Part shown: piece by piece, positions 8,693 through 17,255 of the stretch
How the letters are laid out: each line of letters begins with the position of its first letter
Position numbering within the stretch: the first letter of the stretch is position 1
Origin: Bacteroidota bacterium
GTDB lineage: Bacteria; Bacteroidota; Bacteroidia; Chitinophagales; Saprospiraceae
Assembly (NCBI GenBank): GCA_018222965.1
Contig: JAAEZH010000009.1
Coordinates: forward strand, 83,646 to 147,645
Direction of reading: 5' to 3'
DNA length: 64,000 nt
Notes under the pieces: model-generated
Database searches by the model: none
Told to the model about the DNA's origin: nothing
Seen by the model: only the letters and a program-made list of their open reading frames with translations
Made by a program: the position numbers and the translations under genes

Positions 8693-9523
8693 TTAACCGA
8701 GCAATTTCTTCTTTTGGGCGGCAAATTCATCTTCGGTAAGCATGCCATTGTCACGCAATTCGCCTAATTTCTTAATTTGATCGAGCAGATCGGGTTGGGT
8801 GCTTAGCAAGTCTTCTTCGAGCGTTGCTTCTTCGGCTTTCTTCGGGTCTTTATTTTCGGCTTTCGCCGGAAGGCGGTATTTATTCTCAACAAAAGCTTCA
8901 AATTCCGACTGGATCCGTACGAATGCCAGGGCATCATGCTCTTGGATCATGGTAAAGTCCTTAAAACCGTTTGCTACAGCAAGGGCCAGGTTTTGTAAGG
9001 ATTTTTGCACATTCTCTTCCAGAGAATAGGCACAGGCCAGGTTAAAATGTACCGCCGGATCATTGGGTTCAACTTCCAGTGACTTTTCAAAATCGACTAT
9101 TGCGCCTTTATAATCGTAGTCTTTATACTTTTCCTTGCCACTCGTTTTATAAGAATTTACCTTTTTGACCGGACGGCTTTTTCGGGTACGGCGGTTCAAT
9201 TCCCGGGAAGAATCGCGTTCGCGGCGGCGTTGTGCACGGGCCCCTCGATTGAAGTCTGTTTCTTCGCGTTTGCGTCTTACATAATCGGTATCCCGGCGGC
9301 GGCGACGCTCATCGTAAAACCGGCGATTGTATTTGATGTCAAAATTGTCCTTATCCATGACAAAGAAAGCAACGGCATCAATTAGGCCCAGCAGAAAAGA
9401 TATACCTGTCCCAAGCAGGAGACAATAGATTATCCCCAAACCAATCTGCCCCAGATAGAATCGGTGAAAACCGAGCCATCCAAAGAAGAGTGCTAAAAAA
9501 CCGGAAACATTCTTATCCTTCAT
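8693..9523 (-). CDS. TM2 domain / TPR / SHOCT protein
   Basis: A 276-residue composite protein. The first ~60 residues form a TM2 domain with two membrane helices (VSGFLALFFGWLGFHRFYLG and the FLLGLIDAV region). A long arginine/glutamate-rich linker (about 65-120) follows. Then come one or two tetratricopeptide repeats (YKDYDYKGAIVDFEKSLEVE, DPAVHFNLACAYSLE), and a C-terminal SHOCT motif (LRDNGMLTEDEFAAQKKKLL). It is anchored in the inner membrane with the rest cytoplasmic. Specific function unknown. The domain combination is clear from the sequence. Confidence 0.82.
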   Translation of the reverse strand: MKDKNVSGFLALFFGWLGFHRFYLGQIGLGIIYCLLLGTGISFLLGLIDAVAFFVMDKDNFDIKYNRRFYDERRRRRDTDYVRRKREETDFNRGARAQRRRERDSSRELNRRTRKSRPVKKVNSYKTSGKEKYKDYDYKGAIVDFEKSLEVEPNDPAVHFNLACAYSLEENVQKSLQNLALAVANGFKDFTMIQEHDALAFVRIQSEFEAFVENKYRLPAKAENKDPKKAEEATLEEDLLSTQPDLLDQIKKLGELRDNGMLTEDEFAAQKKKLLG

Positions 9524-9695
9524 GCTAACTAGTGAGCTGCAAATTTAACGATTGAAAATGAAAGTATACAGCTCTTCAACATTTAGAGCAAATGACTTTC
9601 ATCAGAAGTAGTAAAAGTCCTATGGTCAGAAACCTTCTATGTAAAGTAAGCCTGAATTGGTGAAAAAAGTTTTGATTATTCGATCAACCTGCCTC

Positions 9696-10952
9696 TCAGG
9701 GCGTCGGAGGGTGAATTTTACAGGTTAGAACGGTAAAATCATCCGGGTATTCCTGCGATCCCCGGTAGCGTTCTACCGACTCCCAAAGCTTTTTATTGAA
9801 AGCTTCCGCTGAAAGATGATGGTTGTCCCGAACGAAATTTTTCCCGGCATCTTCATCCAGAAATTCTCCGTCATCATTTTTGATGTCGGTCAGGCCATCG
9901 GTATAAGTCAGGATCAGGGCATCTTCTGTAATGTCAATTTCCCCGATTTCCACCTGGGGCAGCTCGTCAAACATACCTAAAATCGTACATCCTTTCTCCA
10001 GGCGTTCTACGCGGTTGCCCATAGCCAATACCGGTGGGTTGTGGCCTGCATTGACATAAATAAGCTTGCCTTCTTCCAACTTGTATTCTGCTACAAAAAA
10101 GGTGATAAACTTCTTACCACCGGTAATTTCAAGAACAGATTGATTCAAAGCCCTAACAAACTTCTTAATCCCAACCTGCAAGTGAGCCAGCCGATGAAAC
10201 TGTGCCTGAAAATTTGCCATCAACAAGGCAGCGGCCATTCCTTTCCCGGAAATATCTCCAATGCAAAAAGCAATGGTTTTATCGTCGAGTTCGATGAAGT
10301 CAAAATAATCCCCGCCTACACTCTGGTGAGGCAGATAAATACTCGACAACTCGTAAAAAGGATTCTTAGGCAATTGGGCAGGAATAAGCATACGCTGCAT
10401 CTGGCTTGCCAGTTCCAACTCCCGTTTAAAGGTCTTTTGTTCCAATTGCCTTTTAAACAGGCGTTTATTCTCGATAGCAACCGCAACGATATTGGTGATG
10501 GTCGTGATAAACTGCACCTTGTTGTACATGTCCTCGTCTTCCGAAAAGCCTCCTATAAAGGCATAAGCCAGGGCAGTATCTTTATGCCTGACCGGTACCA
10601 CCACATCAAATTGTCCGAAAAAGGAATGGTCCGTACCATCCAGGTTTGCCAGGCGGGTGAAAGACTCCAGTTCTTCCCGAATCAATTCTATAGCAGGAAT
10701 CTCTTCCAATCCGGAAGAAGCTGTACACTCCCAGGAATCTTCTTCCTTAAAGAAAAGAGCCATTCTGTCGACTCCCATTTCCCAGCTCAGGAAAGAGGTG
10801 TACATCTCAAACAATCCGGATGCCGATACATTGCTGTTAATAGCCTGGGTAATAGTAAGCAAACGATTTATCTGCAGCTGTTTGAGATTCAGCTGTCGTT
10901 CGAGCTCCTCAAGGGTACCCATTTGCTTACTAAGATCAGAAAACCCGGACAT
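9696..10952 (-). CDS. GAF-domain SpoIIE/RsbU-type serine phosphatase
   Basis: A 418-residue protein: a short N-terminal helix, a GAF-like sensor domain (about 30-165), a helical linker (about 165-190, RQLEQKTFKRELELASQM), and a PP2C-type SpoIIE phosphatase domain (about 200-412). Metal-binding acidic positions appear in VGGDYFDFIEL, FCIGDISGKGMAAAL and LTYTDGLTD. Such proteins dephosphorylate anti-sigma antagonists in partner-switching systems, but no RsbW or RsbV gene is nearby, so the target is unknown. It is monocistronic as far as can be seen. Confidence 0.9.
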   Translation of the reverse strand: MSGFSDLSKQMGTLEELERQLNLKQLQINRLLTITQAINSNVSASGLFEMYTSFLSWEMGVDRMALFFKEEDSWECTASSGLEEIPAIELIREELESFTRLANLDGTDHSFFGQFDVVVPVRHKDTALAYAFIGGFSEDEDMYNKVQFITTITNIVAVAIENKRLFKRQLEQKTFKRELELASQMQRMLIPAQLPKNPFYELSSIYLPHQSVGGDYFDFIELDDKTIAFCIGDISGKGMAAALLMANFQAQFHRLAHLQVGIKKFVRALNQSVLEITGGKKFITFFVAEYKLEEGKLIYVNAGHNPPVLAMGNRVERLEKGCTILGMFDELPQVEIGEIDITEDALILTYTDGLTDIKNDDGEFLDEDAGKNFVRDNHHLSAEAFNKKLWESVERYRGSQEYPDDFTVLTCKIHPPTP

Positions 10953-11056
10953 CGTATTTGATTGCTTTTAAAAGGCGCATAGTCGAGGTTGGTAAAGATA
11001 GCCAAATGCAGGAAGAAGGCCCAGACAATCAGCTTTTGTCTCTCCCGACGACAAAT

Positions 11057-11899
11057 TTAATCCTCCGCAGCCTTTGGATACAGGTTTTCAAACGCCCGGT
11101 ATACGGCACGATGTAAAATGGTGGCGTGATCCTCATCGGGTAGTGTCTCGTAGTACACCTCCAGATCAGCATTATCCAGGTTGCGAAGCGATTCCACCAG
11201 CTTATCAGCGACCTTGTGCATGACCGGATGCTCGGTGCCAAGCGATACAAAGACTTTCTTTTTCGCGCTTGCCAGCTTCTCGACATACTTGTCGGCTTTA
11301 TTGATCATTTTTTGTTTGTTCCACCAAAGCGACGGACTAACCAAAATATATTGATCAAACATCTCCGGATATTTGAAAAGAATCTCCGTTCCGAGCAATC
11401 CGCCCATCGATTGTCCGATAATGGTGCTGAAACCATTGGTTTTATATTCCGATTCAATCAAAGGCTTGGCTTCTGTCTTTAGAAACTGAATAAATGCCGC
11501 CGATCCACCTGATGTGGGCAAAGCTTCCAGGTCTTGCTTATCGGAAGACGGCTCGGTAAAATCGCGATAGCGGTCCACATTTTCAATTCCAACGACAATC
11601 GAAGGTGGTAGCAGTTGATACATATTCATAAACTGCGCTAAGCCGACGATGTGCAGAAAATCTTCGTGTGCTGAACCATCCAGCACATAAATGACCGGAT
11701 AAACAGCCGCTGAATCCGGATGATATCCCTGAGGCAGGTATACATTTAGAATGCGGTCTTCCTGCAGCGATTCGGAGTAAAGTCTTTCGACATTACCAAT
11801 CTCAAAAGCTTCTTTATCCTCCTGGGCAGAAGCAGAAGAAAAGGAGAAAGCAAAAAAGAAGAGGGCAAGGAGCTGGGGAATTCTTTTAGTCTGTAACAT
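11057..11899 (-). CDS. Secreted esterase-D-family alpha/beta hydrolase
   Basis: A 280-residue protein with a signal peptide (residues 1-25, FFFAFSFSSASAQ). The mature part is an esterase of the putative esterase (IroE/Fes-like) family. The nucleophile elbow is GQSMGG (about residue 165). YPVIYVLDGSAHEDF lies near the N-terminus and DEDHATILHRAVY near the C-terminus, where the catalytic histidine should be. It probably acts in the periplasm on an ester such as an acylated sugar, peptide or siderophore. The exact substrate cannot be inferred. Confidence 0.85.
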   Translation of the reverse strand: MLQTKRIPQLLALFFFAFSFSSASAQEDKEAFEIGNVERLYSESLQEDRILNVYLPQGYHPDSAAVYPVIYVLDGSAHEDFLHIVGLAQFMNMYQLLPPSIVVGIENVDRYRDFTEPSSDKQDLEALPTSGGSAAFIQFLKTEAKPLIESEYKTNGFSTIIGQSMGGLLGTEILFKYPEMFDQYILVSPSLWWNKQKMINKADKYVEKLASAKKKVFVSLGTEHPVMHKVADKLVESLRNLDNADLEVYYETLPDEDHATILHRAVYRAFENLYPKAAED

Positions 11900-11967
11900 G
11901 ATAAAATTAGCTGATGTGCCGGCCTTCAGGGTATCGATGAGCGCGGCATAAAATCACAAGATATAAA

Positions 11968-13443
11968 TTACAGGCTGTCCAAAAAGTCGTTAGCCCGCTT
12001 CAACAGGCCTTCTAATTTTTCATCAGACATTCGATTCAGGTTCCCCAACAACATCGACAATCGGGGGTTTCCCGAAAAGAAATCCCGATGCTCATGCATG
12101 AACCGCCAGAAGAGGGCATCCCAGGTATCGCACCAATCTCCTTTGCCATAGTTACTCATTTTGCGCACGTAATTGCTTCCGCTGATGTAGGGTTTAGTCG
12201 CAAAAAGACCGCCATCGGCAAACTGACTCATTCCGTACACATTGGGAACCATCACCCAATCGTAAGCATCAATAAACAGCTCCATGAACCAGCGATACAC
12301 TTCCTTCGGATCAAACTCACAGAGCAACATGAAATTCCCCAGAATCATGAGGCGCTCAATGTGGTGGCAATAGCCATAACGCAGCACTTTTTTGATGGTA
12401 TCATCCAGGGGTACTATCCCCGTACTCCCATCGTAAAATGAATCCGGGATCTTTCGGCGAAAGCCCCAAAAATTAGTTGTGCGAGCTTCCACACCCCGGG
12501 CCTCGTACATTCCCCGCATAAACTCCCGCCAGCCAATAATCTGCCGCACAAAACCCTCTGTGGAGTTGAGCGGAACGGCCTCTTTTTCGGCGAAAGCCAA
12601 CACCTCCTCCAGAATGATTTCCGGAGGCAACAAACCCACGTTGAGCATCGGAGTCAGCACGCTGTGATTCAGGAAACTTTCTTCCCTGACAATCGCATCC
12701 TCATAGGGCCCGAATTCGGTAAAACGATTCTTTAAAAACTGCTTTAGCCAGGTTCGGGATGCACCAAAATCATCCGGATACAGGGGAAAATCTTCTAAGT
12801 TGCCGGGATTGTCTGGAAAGTGTTTTTCCACATATTCCATCGCCGCTTTCCGCGAAGAATCCATTTTTGGAAAGTTGATTTCCGGAGGCGATTTTTTCTT
12901 TGGGTACTTCTTCCGGTTTTCTTTATCGAAGCTCCATTTACCGCCTGCCGGTTTTCCATCCTCCAGCAAAATATTCAAGCGTTTGCGTTGGCTGATGTAA
13001 AAGTCGGTTTGGAAATAAGACTCCTTTTCCGGATCAAAGAAGTCTTTTAATTCCGCCGGAGAATTGAGAAAAAGCGGACTGTCCTTTTTTACCGTTTTTA
13101 TTTTATGCTTTTCAGCGAATGTGCGGATACGTTTTGACAACCAGTCGTCTGTCGGGTCGATAAAGTGGAGCTCTTCTAATCCTTTCGCTGCCAGGGACCC
13201 AATCAATTCTCGTACATCAGATTCTTGCTCCGTAGTCTCGATATAAACGACTTTAGCTCCCTTGTTTTCCAGGTACTCCGCATACTTTTTCATACTGGCC
13301 CGATGAAAAGCAATCTTTTGTTTGTGGAAAGCATACTGCCTGAAAAAGAGATATTCTTCAACGATGCAGGAAGGCCGTTTTTTTAGTTCAAGTGGAGATT
13401 CTTCAAACAACTGATGCGGGAAGATCAGATTAACGGACTTCAT
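11968..13443 (-). CDS. Photolyase/cryptochrome-related FAD protein (prokaryotic (6-4)/CryB-like lineage)
   Basis: A 491-residue protein starting [15 protein letters not shown]; the in-frame extension upstream overlaps another gene and was not used. It has the N-terminal Rossmann antenna region and a C-terminal helical FAD domain with [15 protein letters not shown] and [13 protein letters not shown], hallmarks of the iron-sulfur photolyase group that repairs (6-4) lesions. The usual Fe-S loop appears shortened: only the cysteine in GDWCDTW is seen where three clustered cysteines are expected, and the more upstream ligand seems lost. It starts inside DUF2256, so the pair is translationally coupled. 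Two TTCGSCGAA copies are in the coding region. Confidence 0.87.
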   Translation of the reverse strand: MKSVNLIFPHQLFEESPLELKKRPSCIVEEYLFFRQYAFHKQKIAFHRASMKKYAEYLENKGAKVVYIETTEQESDVRELIGSLAAKGLEELHFIDPTDDWLSKRIRTFAEKHKIKTVKKDSPLFLNSPAELKDFFDPEKESYFQTDFYISQRKRLNILLEDGKPAGGKWSFDKENRKKYPKKKSPPEINFPKMDSSRKAAMEYVEKHFPDNPGNLEDFPLYPDDFGASRTWLKQFLKNRFTEFGPYEDAIVREESFLNHSVLTPMLNVGLLPPEIILEEVLAFAEKEAVPLNSTEGFVRQIIGWREFMRGMYEARGVEARTTNFWGFRRKIPDSFYDGSTGIVPLDDTIKKVLRYGYCHHIERLMILGNFMLLCEFDPKEVYRWFMELFIDAYDWVMVPNVYGMSQFADGGLFATKPYISGSNYVRKMSNYGKGDWCDTWDALFWRFMHEHRDFFSGNPRLSMLLGNLNRMSDEKLEGLLKRANDFLDSL

Positions 13444-13579
13444 TTTGCTTATTTCTATTTCTTCGGCAGCGCTCGCTGCAATATTTGACTTCACCCCAGA
13501 CTTTCTCCCATTTTTTGCGCCATTTGAAGGGTCTGCCGCAAACAACACATAGCTTTTCCGGGAGATGTTCTTTCTTCAT
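13430..13579 (-). CDS. DUF2256 zinc-ribbon protein, 49 aa
   Basis: A 49-codon gene whose product starts [18 protein letters not shown] and continues through WRKKWEKVW and KYCSERCRR. It carries two CxxC/CxxxC pairs that can form a zinc ribbon, and matches the short DUF2256 family often found beside photolyase-related genes. Its ATG overlaps the TAA of the upstream flavin reductase gene by one base (TAATG), and its own stop lies inside the photolyase coding start by 14 bases. It is therefore the middle member of a tightly coupled three-gene cluster. Function unknown. Confidence 0.85.
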   Translation of the reverse strand: MKKEHLPEKLCVVCGRPFKWRKKWEKVWGEVKYCSERCRRNRNKQNEVR

Positions 13580-14214
13580 TATTTATTAAAATCTGGCAAT
13601 TCGTGGGGACGGGCATAGGGAAACTGGTCCATTTTTTTCAGGCTGTAATAAGAATTCAGGCCTGAGATGCCTGTATCTCCCAGTGCTTCAAGATTGAGAT
13701 GTCCTCCTTTTTCAAAGGCTTCATCGGGTAGATAAATATGCTCTACAGTTCCAATGATCAAAGCAGTATCGTTGAGGTCAATGGGAATTGCCCGCACAAA
13801 GCGCATCCCAAGTTTTAAGCGGCTTTCCTTTACATAAGGAGCCGGGAAACCCTCCATCCACTCCGCGGTCAACCCACACTTTTCAAATTCAGATTCTTCA
13901 CGATCAAACTTGGCAGAAGTATAATGGGCTTGTTGAATAAAGGAATTATGTACGTGGTTGATGGTGTAAAAACCGGTAGCCATAATGTTTTCATAGGTAT
14001 CTCTCCGCACTTCATCAGAAGGACGAACATTAAAACCTATAAGCGCCGGATTGCTACCCAGGTGAATGACCGAGCTAAAAATCGCCAGGTTGGAATGCCC
14101 GTCTTCCGAATGGCTTCCAATGAGATTAGCCGGTTTGACACCGGTTACCGAATTGATGAGGTTGAGTCGCTCGATCTTATCGAGATCCTGAATGGATTTT
14201 TTGTCTAAATGCAT
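13579..14214 (-). CDS. Flavin reductase family protein (FMN-binding split barrel)
   Basis: A 211-residue protein of the flavin reductase-like split barrel. Visible parts are [20 protein letters not shown] near the N-terminus, [37 protein letters not shown] and a C-terminal [13 protein letters not shown]. Such proteins bind FMN and may reduce free flavin or serve a partner oxygenase. It is the first gene of a coupled cluster with DUF2256 and the photolyase-like gene, which suggests a link to FAD or flavin redox supply for that protein. That link is inference from gene order. Confidence 0.85.
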   Translation of the reverse strand: MHLDKKSIQDLDKIERLNLINSVTGVKPANLIGSHSEDGHSNLAIFSSVIHLGSNPALIGFNVRPSDEVRRDTYENIMATGFYTINHVHNSFIQQAHYTSAKFDREESEFEKCGLTAEWMEGFPAPYVKESRLKLGMRFVRAIPIDLNDTALIIGTVEHIYLPDEAFEKGGHLNLEALGDTGISGLNSYYSLKKMDQFPYARPHELPDFNK

Positions 14215-14295
14215 GTACAGGGAGTTTGCACATACTTAATATCGGGGAGGAGAAATTGTTCGAAACTAAAGGTATTCTTTCGCTTTAATCAAAAT

Positions 14296-14335
14296 AAAAA
14301 AAGCAGCCTCAAAGTGCTTTTGAGGCTGCTTTTTT
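14296..14335 (-). terminator. Intrinsic terminator after the YCF48-repeat gene
   Basis: A near-perfect hairpin (AAGCAGCCTCAAA / TTTGAGGCTGCTT, five-base loop) flanked by A and T runs. It begins three bases past the stop of the minus-strand gene at 14338 and separates it from the flavin reductase cluster. Confidence 0.88.
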
Positions 14336-14337
14336 CC

Positions 14338-16440
14338 TTATAGTTTCACCCAAATGGCTGAAAAACTTTTTTCCTTATCAAGGGCCCGGATGATATACGT
14401 TCCGGAAGGAAATGCCTGCATATCCAATTGGACATTTTCACTTTTCCCAACATAAACTTCCTGCATCAGCTGGCCTTGTTGATTGTAGACAAGAAGGTGA
14501 CCATCTTCAAATTGATGATCCAGATAAAGACTCTCATCTCCCGGATTTGGAAAGATATTTAGTTGCCCTTCCTTCTCTACAAATTCATCAGTGCCGATGG
14601 TAATCGGAATGGAAGCAAAGGCTATGATTCCTCCATTGCCCACCGCTACCAATTCATCCGCTATTTTGTCGGAGTATATTAGATCATTAAACTCATAGGA
14701 TGCCTGATAAGCCAGGCTCCAGCTCTGACCACCATTTTCGGAGTAGTAAATTGAGCCGGTATTATCATCTCCCCGGCCGGCCAGCCAGCCGGTATTTTCA
14801 TCCTTGAAAAGGATCGCATTTATATTTAAGGGAGCACCCGATAAAACAGACCAGTTCATTCCGCCATCCAGGGTTTTATAGATACCGCCACCTTGCTGAT
14901 ACAACCAGCCGGTATTTTCATCCAGGAAGAAAACATCAGAAATTGAACTTGAGCCGGGTGATTCCACTAATTCCCAGCTTGTTCCTCCATCGGTGGTTTG
15001 CAGTAATTGATCGTCTTCCCAGGCAAAGCCTTTTTCATTAGAGGCAAAGCTGAATCCTCGTGCGGAGACCTCATTGGGTGTTTCGAATGCTATCCAGGTT
15101 TCGCCCTGGTCCTCTGATCGATGGATGCATGATTCTGCAATGGCCGTAGAGGCATATACTACGCCATTGGGGCTGATTCCTACATTTCGCACAAAAGAGA
15201 CCCCATCCAGTACCTGTTCCCAGCTTTGGCCTTCGTCCTGGCTTCTGAACAGTCCGCTATATCCTCGCGAATAGTACAAAGTTCCGTTGGCATCCGCTTC
15301 AATATCAGAGATGAGTGGCCCTTGATTTCCGGCAGCTGCCCAGCTCTCGCCACCCATTTCGGTTTTTAGAATATTATAACCGGCTCCTCCCGCAAAACCA
15401 ACCTCTTCATTGAGCATAGCCACATTTTCCAGATTCGCTTTTTCAGCGGCAAAAATATCTGTCCAGTTCTGGCCTTCGTCTTCACTTTTTGCAATTACCT
15501 GATTTTCTCCGACCATCCAGATCGTACCATCTTCATCCAGGTACATGCTGTTCATATCGTTATACACATAATCTGCAACCTGATAACTTGTCCAAAGGGC
15601 TCCGCCATCTTCTGAGCTATAGAAGTTTAGGGTATTACCACCGAAAGCATACAACTTTGAAGCGTCAGCAGCTTGAAATTTGATATTGGCGGTGGGCAAA
15701 CCATCGCTCACCATACTCGTCCAGGTTTCTCCGCCATCCGTGCTGCTCAGGACATTTTCATCATTATCGATGATAAAGCCGGTATTTGAATCCAGGAAGT
15801 CAATCCATTGAGCGGATTCATCCGGGGTAATATAGATGGAATCCCAGCTTGCACCAGCGTCTTCTGTGGCATAGACCACGCCTCCCAGGGTTACCATCCA
15901 GCCGGTATTACTGTCTACAAAAGTGCAGTTTCGGCCAAAGTCTTCCGTTTCCAGAACCGTAGTCCAGGTCTGCCCGGCGTCTGTGCTTCTGTATAGCTTC
16001 CCGTCTGCATCACAGATCATGGCAACATCGGCGGATGCAAAGTGAATGTCGCGGATATTGTCAAAAAGAGGGGCGCTTTCTATTTCCTGCCAGGAGATTC
16101 CTCCATCATTTGTTGCATACAAAGTTGTGCGGCTTCCGATGATAAATGCCTGTTGGCCGGAGCCGGGAACTTCCCGCACGTACTGCATTTCATCCTCGGT
16201 GGGAAGCTCGATATAATTCCAGTTTTGACCGGCATCCGAAGACTGCATCACCCGGCCCAGTTTGCCGGCGGCGATATAAGTGCCGCCTGGCAGGAAAACG
16301 CCATCCGTGATATCCAGGTAATTTTCAAAGGGATAAACGGTTTGCCATTCTGGTTGGGCTTTCGCCGAAAGGCATAAAAAAGAGAGCGAAAAAAGCAACA
16401 ATAGTGCTTTCACAGGTAAAAGGAGGGTCTTGTAAGACAT
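14338..16440 (-). CDS. YCF48/BNR-repeat secreted protein with T9SS sorting domain
   Basis: A 700-residue protein from the ATG at 16440; the longer ORF adds 16 residues before a clear signal peptide. The signal peptide ends LCLSAKAQ. The body consists of repeated YCF48/sialidase-type units with many DGG(E)SW / DAGQTW turns and NTGW motifs, predicted to fold as one or two seven-bladed propellers. The last ~85 residues form a type A T9SS sorting domain (NIFPNPGDESLYLD ... GTYIIRALDKE). It is probably secreted across the outer membrane by type IX secretion. Ligand unknown. The signal-peptide end is encoded by a copy of the TTCGCCGAAAGG repeat. Confidence 0.88.
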   Translation of the reverse strand: MSYKTLLLPVKALLLLFSLSFLCLSAKAQPEWQTVYPFENYLDITDGVFLPGGTYIAAGKLGRVMQSSDAGQNWNYIELPTEDEMQYVREVPGSGQQAFIIGSRTTLYATNDGGISWQEIESAPLFDNIRDIHFASADVAMICDADGKLYRSTDAGQTWTTVLETEDFGRNCTFVDSNTGWMVTLGGVVYATEDAGASWDSIYITPDESAQWIDFLDSNTGFIIDNDENVLSSTDGGETWTSMVSDGLPTANIKFQAADASKLYAFGGNTLNFYSSEDGGALWTSYQVADYVYNDMNSMYLDEDGTIWMVGENQVIAKSEDEGQNWTDIFAAEKANLENVAMLNEEVGFAGGAGYNILKTEMGGESWAAAGNQGPLISDIEADANGTLYYSRGYSGLFRSQDEGQSWEQVLDGVSFVRNVGISPNGVVYASTAIAESCIHRSEDQGETWIAFETPNEVSARGFSFASNEKGFAWEDDQLLQTTDGGTSWELVESPGSSSISDVFFLDENTGWLYQQGGGIYKTLDGGMNWSVLSGAPLNINAILFKDENTGWLAGRGDDNTGSIYYSENGGQSWSLAYQASYEFNDLIYSDKIADELVAVGNGGIIAFASIPITIGTDEFVEKEGQLNIFPNPGDESLYLDHQFEDGHLLVYNQQGQLMQEVYVGKSENVQLDMQAFPSGTYIIRALDKEKSFSAIWVKL

Positions 16441-16503
16441 ACTTGTTTTTTCCGGCAAATTATTCGGAAAAAGAGCAAGACACATCACCCAAAAGGATGA
16501 ATT

Positions 16504-17229
16504 CTACCAAAGGCTGCGCAATCCATCTTCGATCGCTTTATGGTATTTTTCTTCATTGAAACGGTAAAGGCGGGGAGATTTATGAGCGCCTCCCGTACGT
16601 CGCTTGCCTGTATCTTCCAGGATGTCATAGCTCAACATTTTCCGCCTGAAGTTTCGGCGATCAAGTTTGCGATCCAGGACCGTTTCGTAGAGTGCCTGCA
16701 ATTCCGACATGCTAAATTCGTCGGGCAGCAGATTGAGTCCAATGGGTTGATCATTTAATTCCCGCTTTAAAATCTGATATGCTTTTTGGATGATCTTCTC
16801 ATGGTCGAGCATCAGATCGGGCAGATCTTTCATGTTTTTCCAGGTGCAGGAATCGGAGGAAAAATCGGGCCGCGGGGCCTGCACTTTTGAATACTCCACC
16901 AACGCATAATAACCCACCGATACGAATCGCTGGTCAAACCAGTTCTCCAGCTCCGGAGGAATCACATCCGTTGCTACAAGCTTATTGGCATGACCGGGCA
17001 AATGGCGGTCGGTATCGCCAAACAAATAAAACTGTCGCAGAAAAATATCCCGGAGCCCGGTTCGTCGAAACAAGACCTCCACCGCTTCTGAATCTACCGC
17101 TTTCTGCCGGTCAACAAACCCGCCCGGCAAAGACCACAACTTCTGGTTCTTTAGCTTCAACAACAACACCTTCAATTCTGACTCGTGAAACCCGAAAATC
17201 ACGCAATCAATTGAAAGCCCGGGGTGCAT
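16504..17229 (-). CDS. Nudix-domain transcriptional regulator (NrtR/AraR-like)
   Basis: A 241-residue protein: Nudix-like domain (about residues 5-140) followed by a winged-helix domain (about 160-235, MSELQALYETVLDRKLDRRN, KRRTGGAHKSPRLYRF). The Nudix box is degenerate: after GGFVDRQ the usual REUxEE is VEVLFRR, so hydrolase activity is unlikely. This fits the NrtR-type regulators that bind a metabolite with a dead Nudix fold; related Bacteroidota proteins control sugar use. It diverges from the GH3 gene with only 26 bases between the starts, which makes control of that gene and itself likely. Confidence 0.85.
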   Translation of the reverse strand: MHPGLSIDCVIFGFHESELKVLLLKLKNQKLWSLPGGFVDRQKAVDSEAVEVLFRRTGLRDIFLRQFYLFGDTDRHLPGHANKLVATDVIPPELENWFDQRFVSVGYYALVEYSKVQAPRPDFSSDSCTWKNMKDLPDLMLDHEKIIQKAYQILKRELNDQPIGLNLLPDEFSMSELQALYETVLDRKLDRRNFRRKMLSYDILEDTGKRRTGGAHKSPRLYRFNEEKYHKAIEDGLRSLW

Positions 17230-17255
17230 GTCCTCCGCATTAAAAATTGGGCATC

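Noticed and set aside
10041..10961. Plus-strand 306-aa ORF
   Set aside because: Exact antisense of the GAF-SpoIIE phosphatase gene, which has clear domain motifs.
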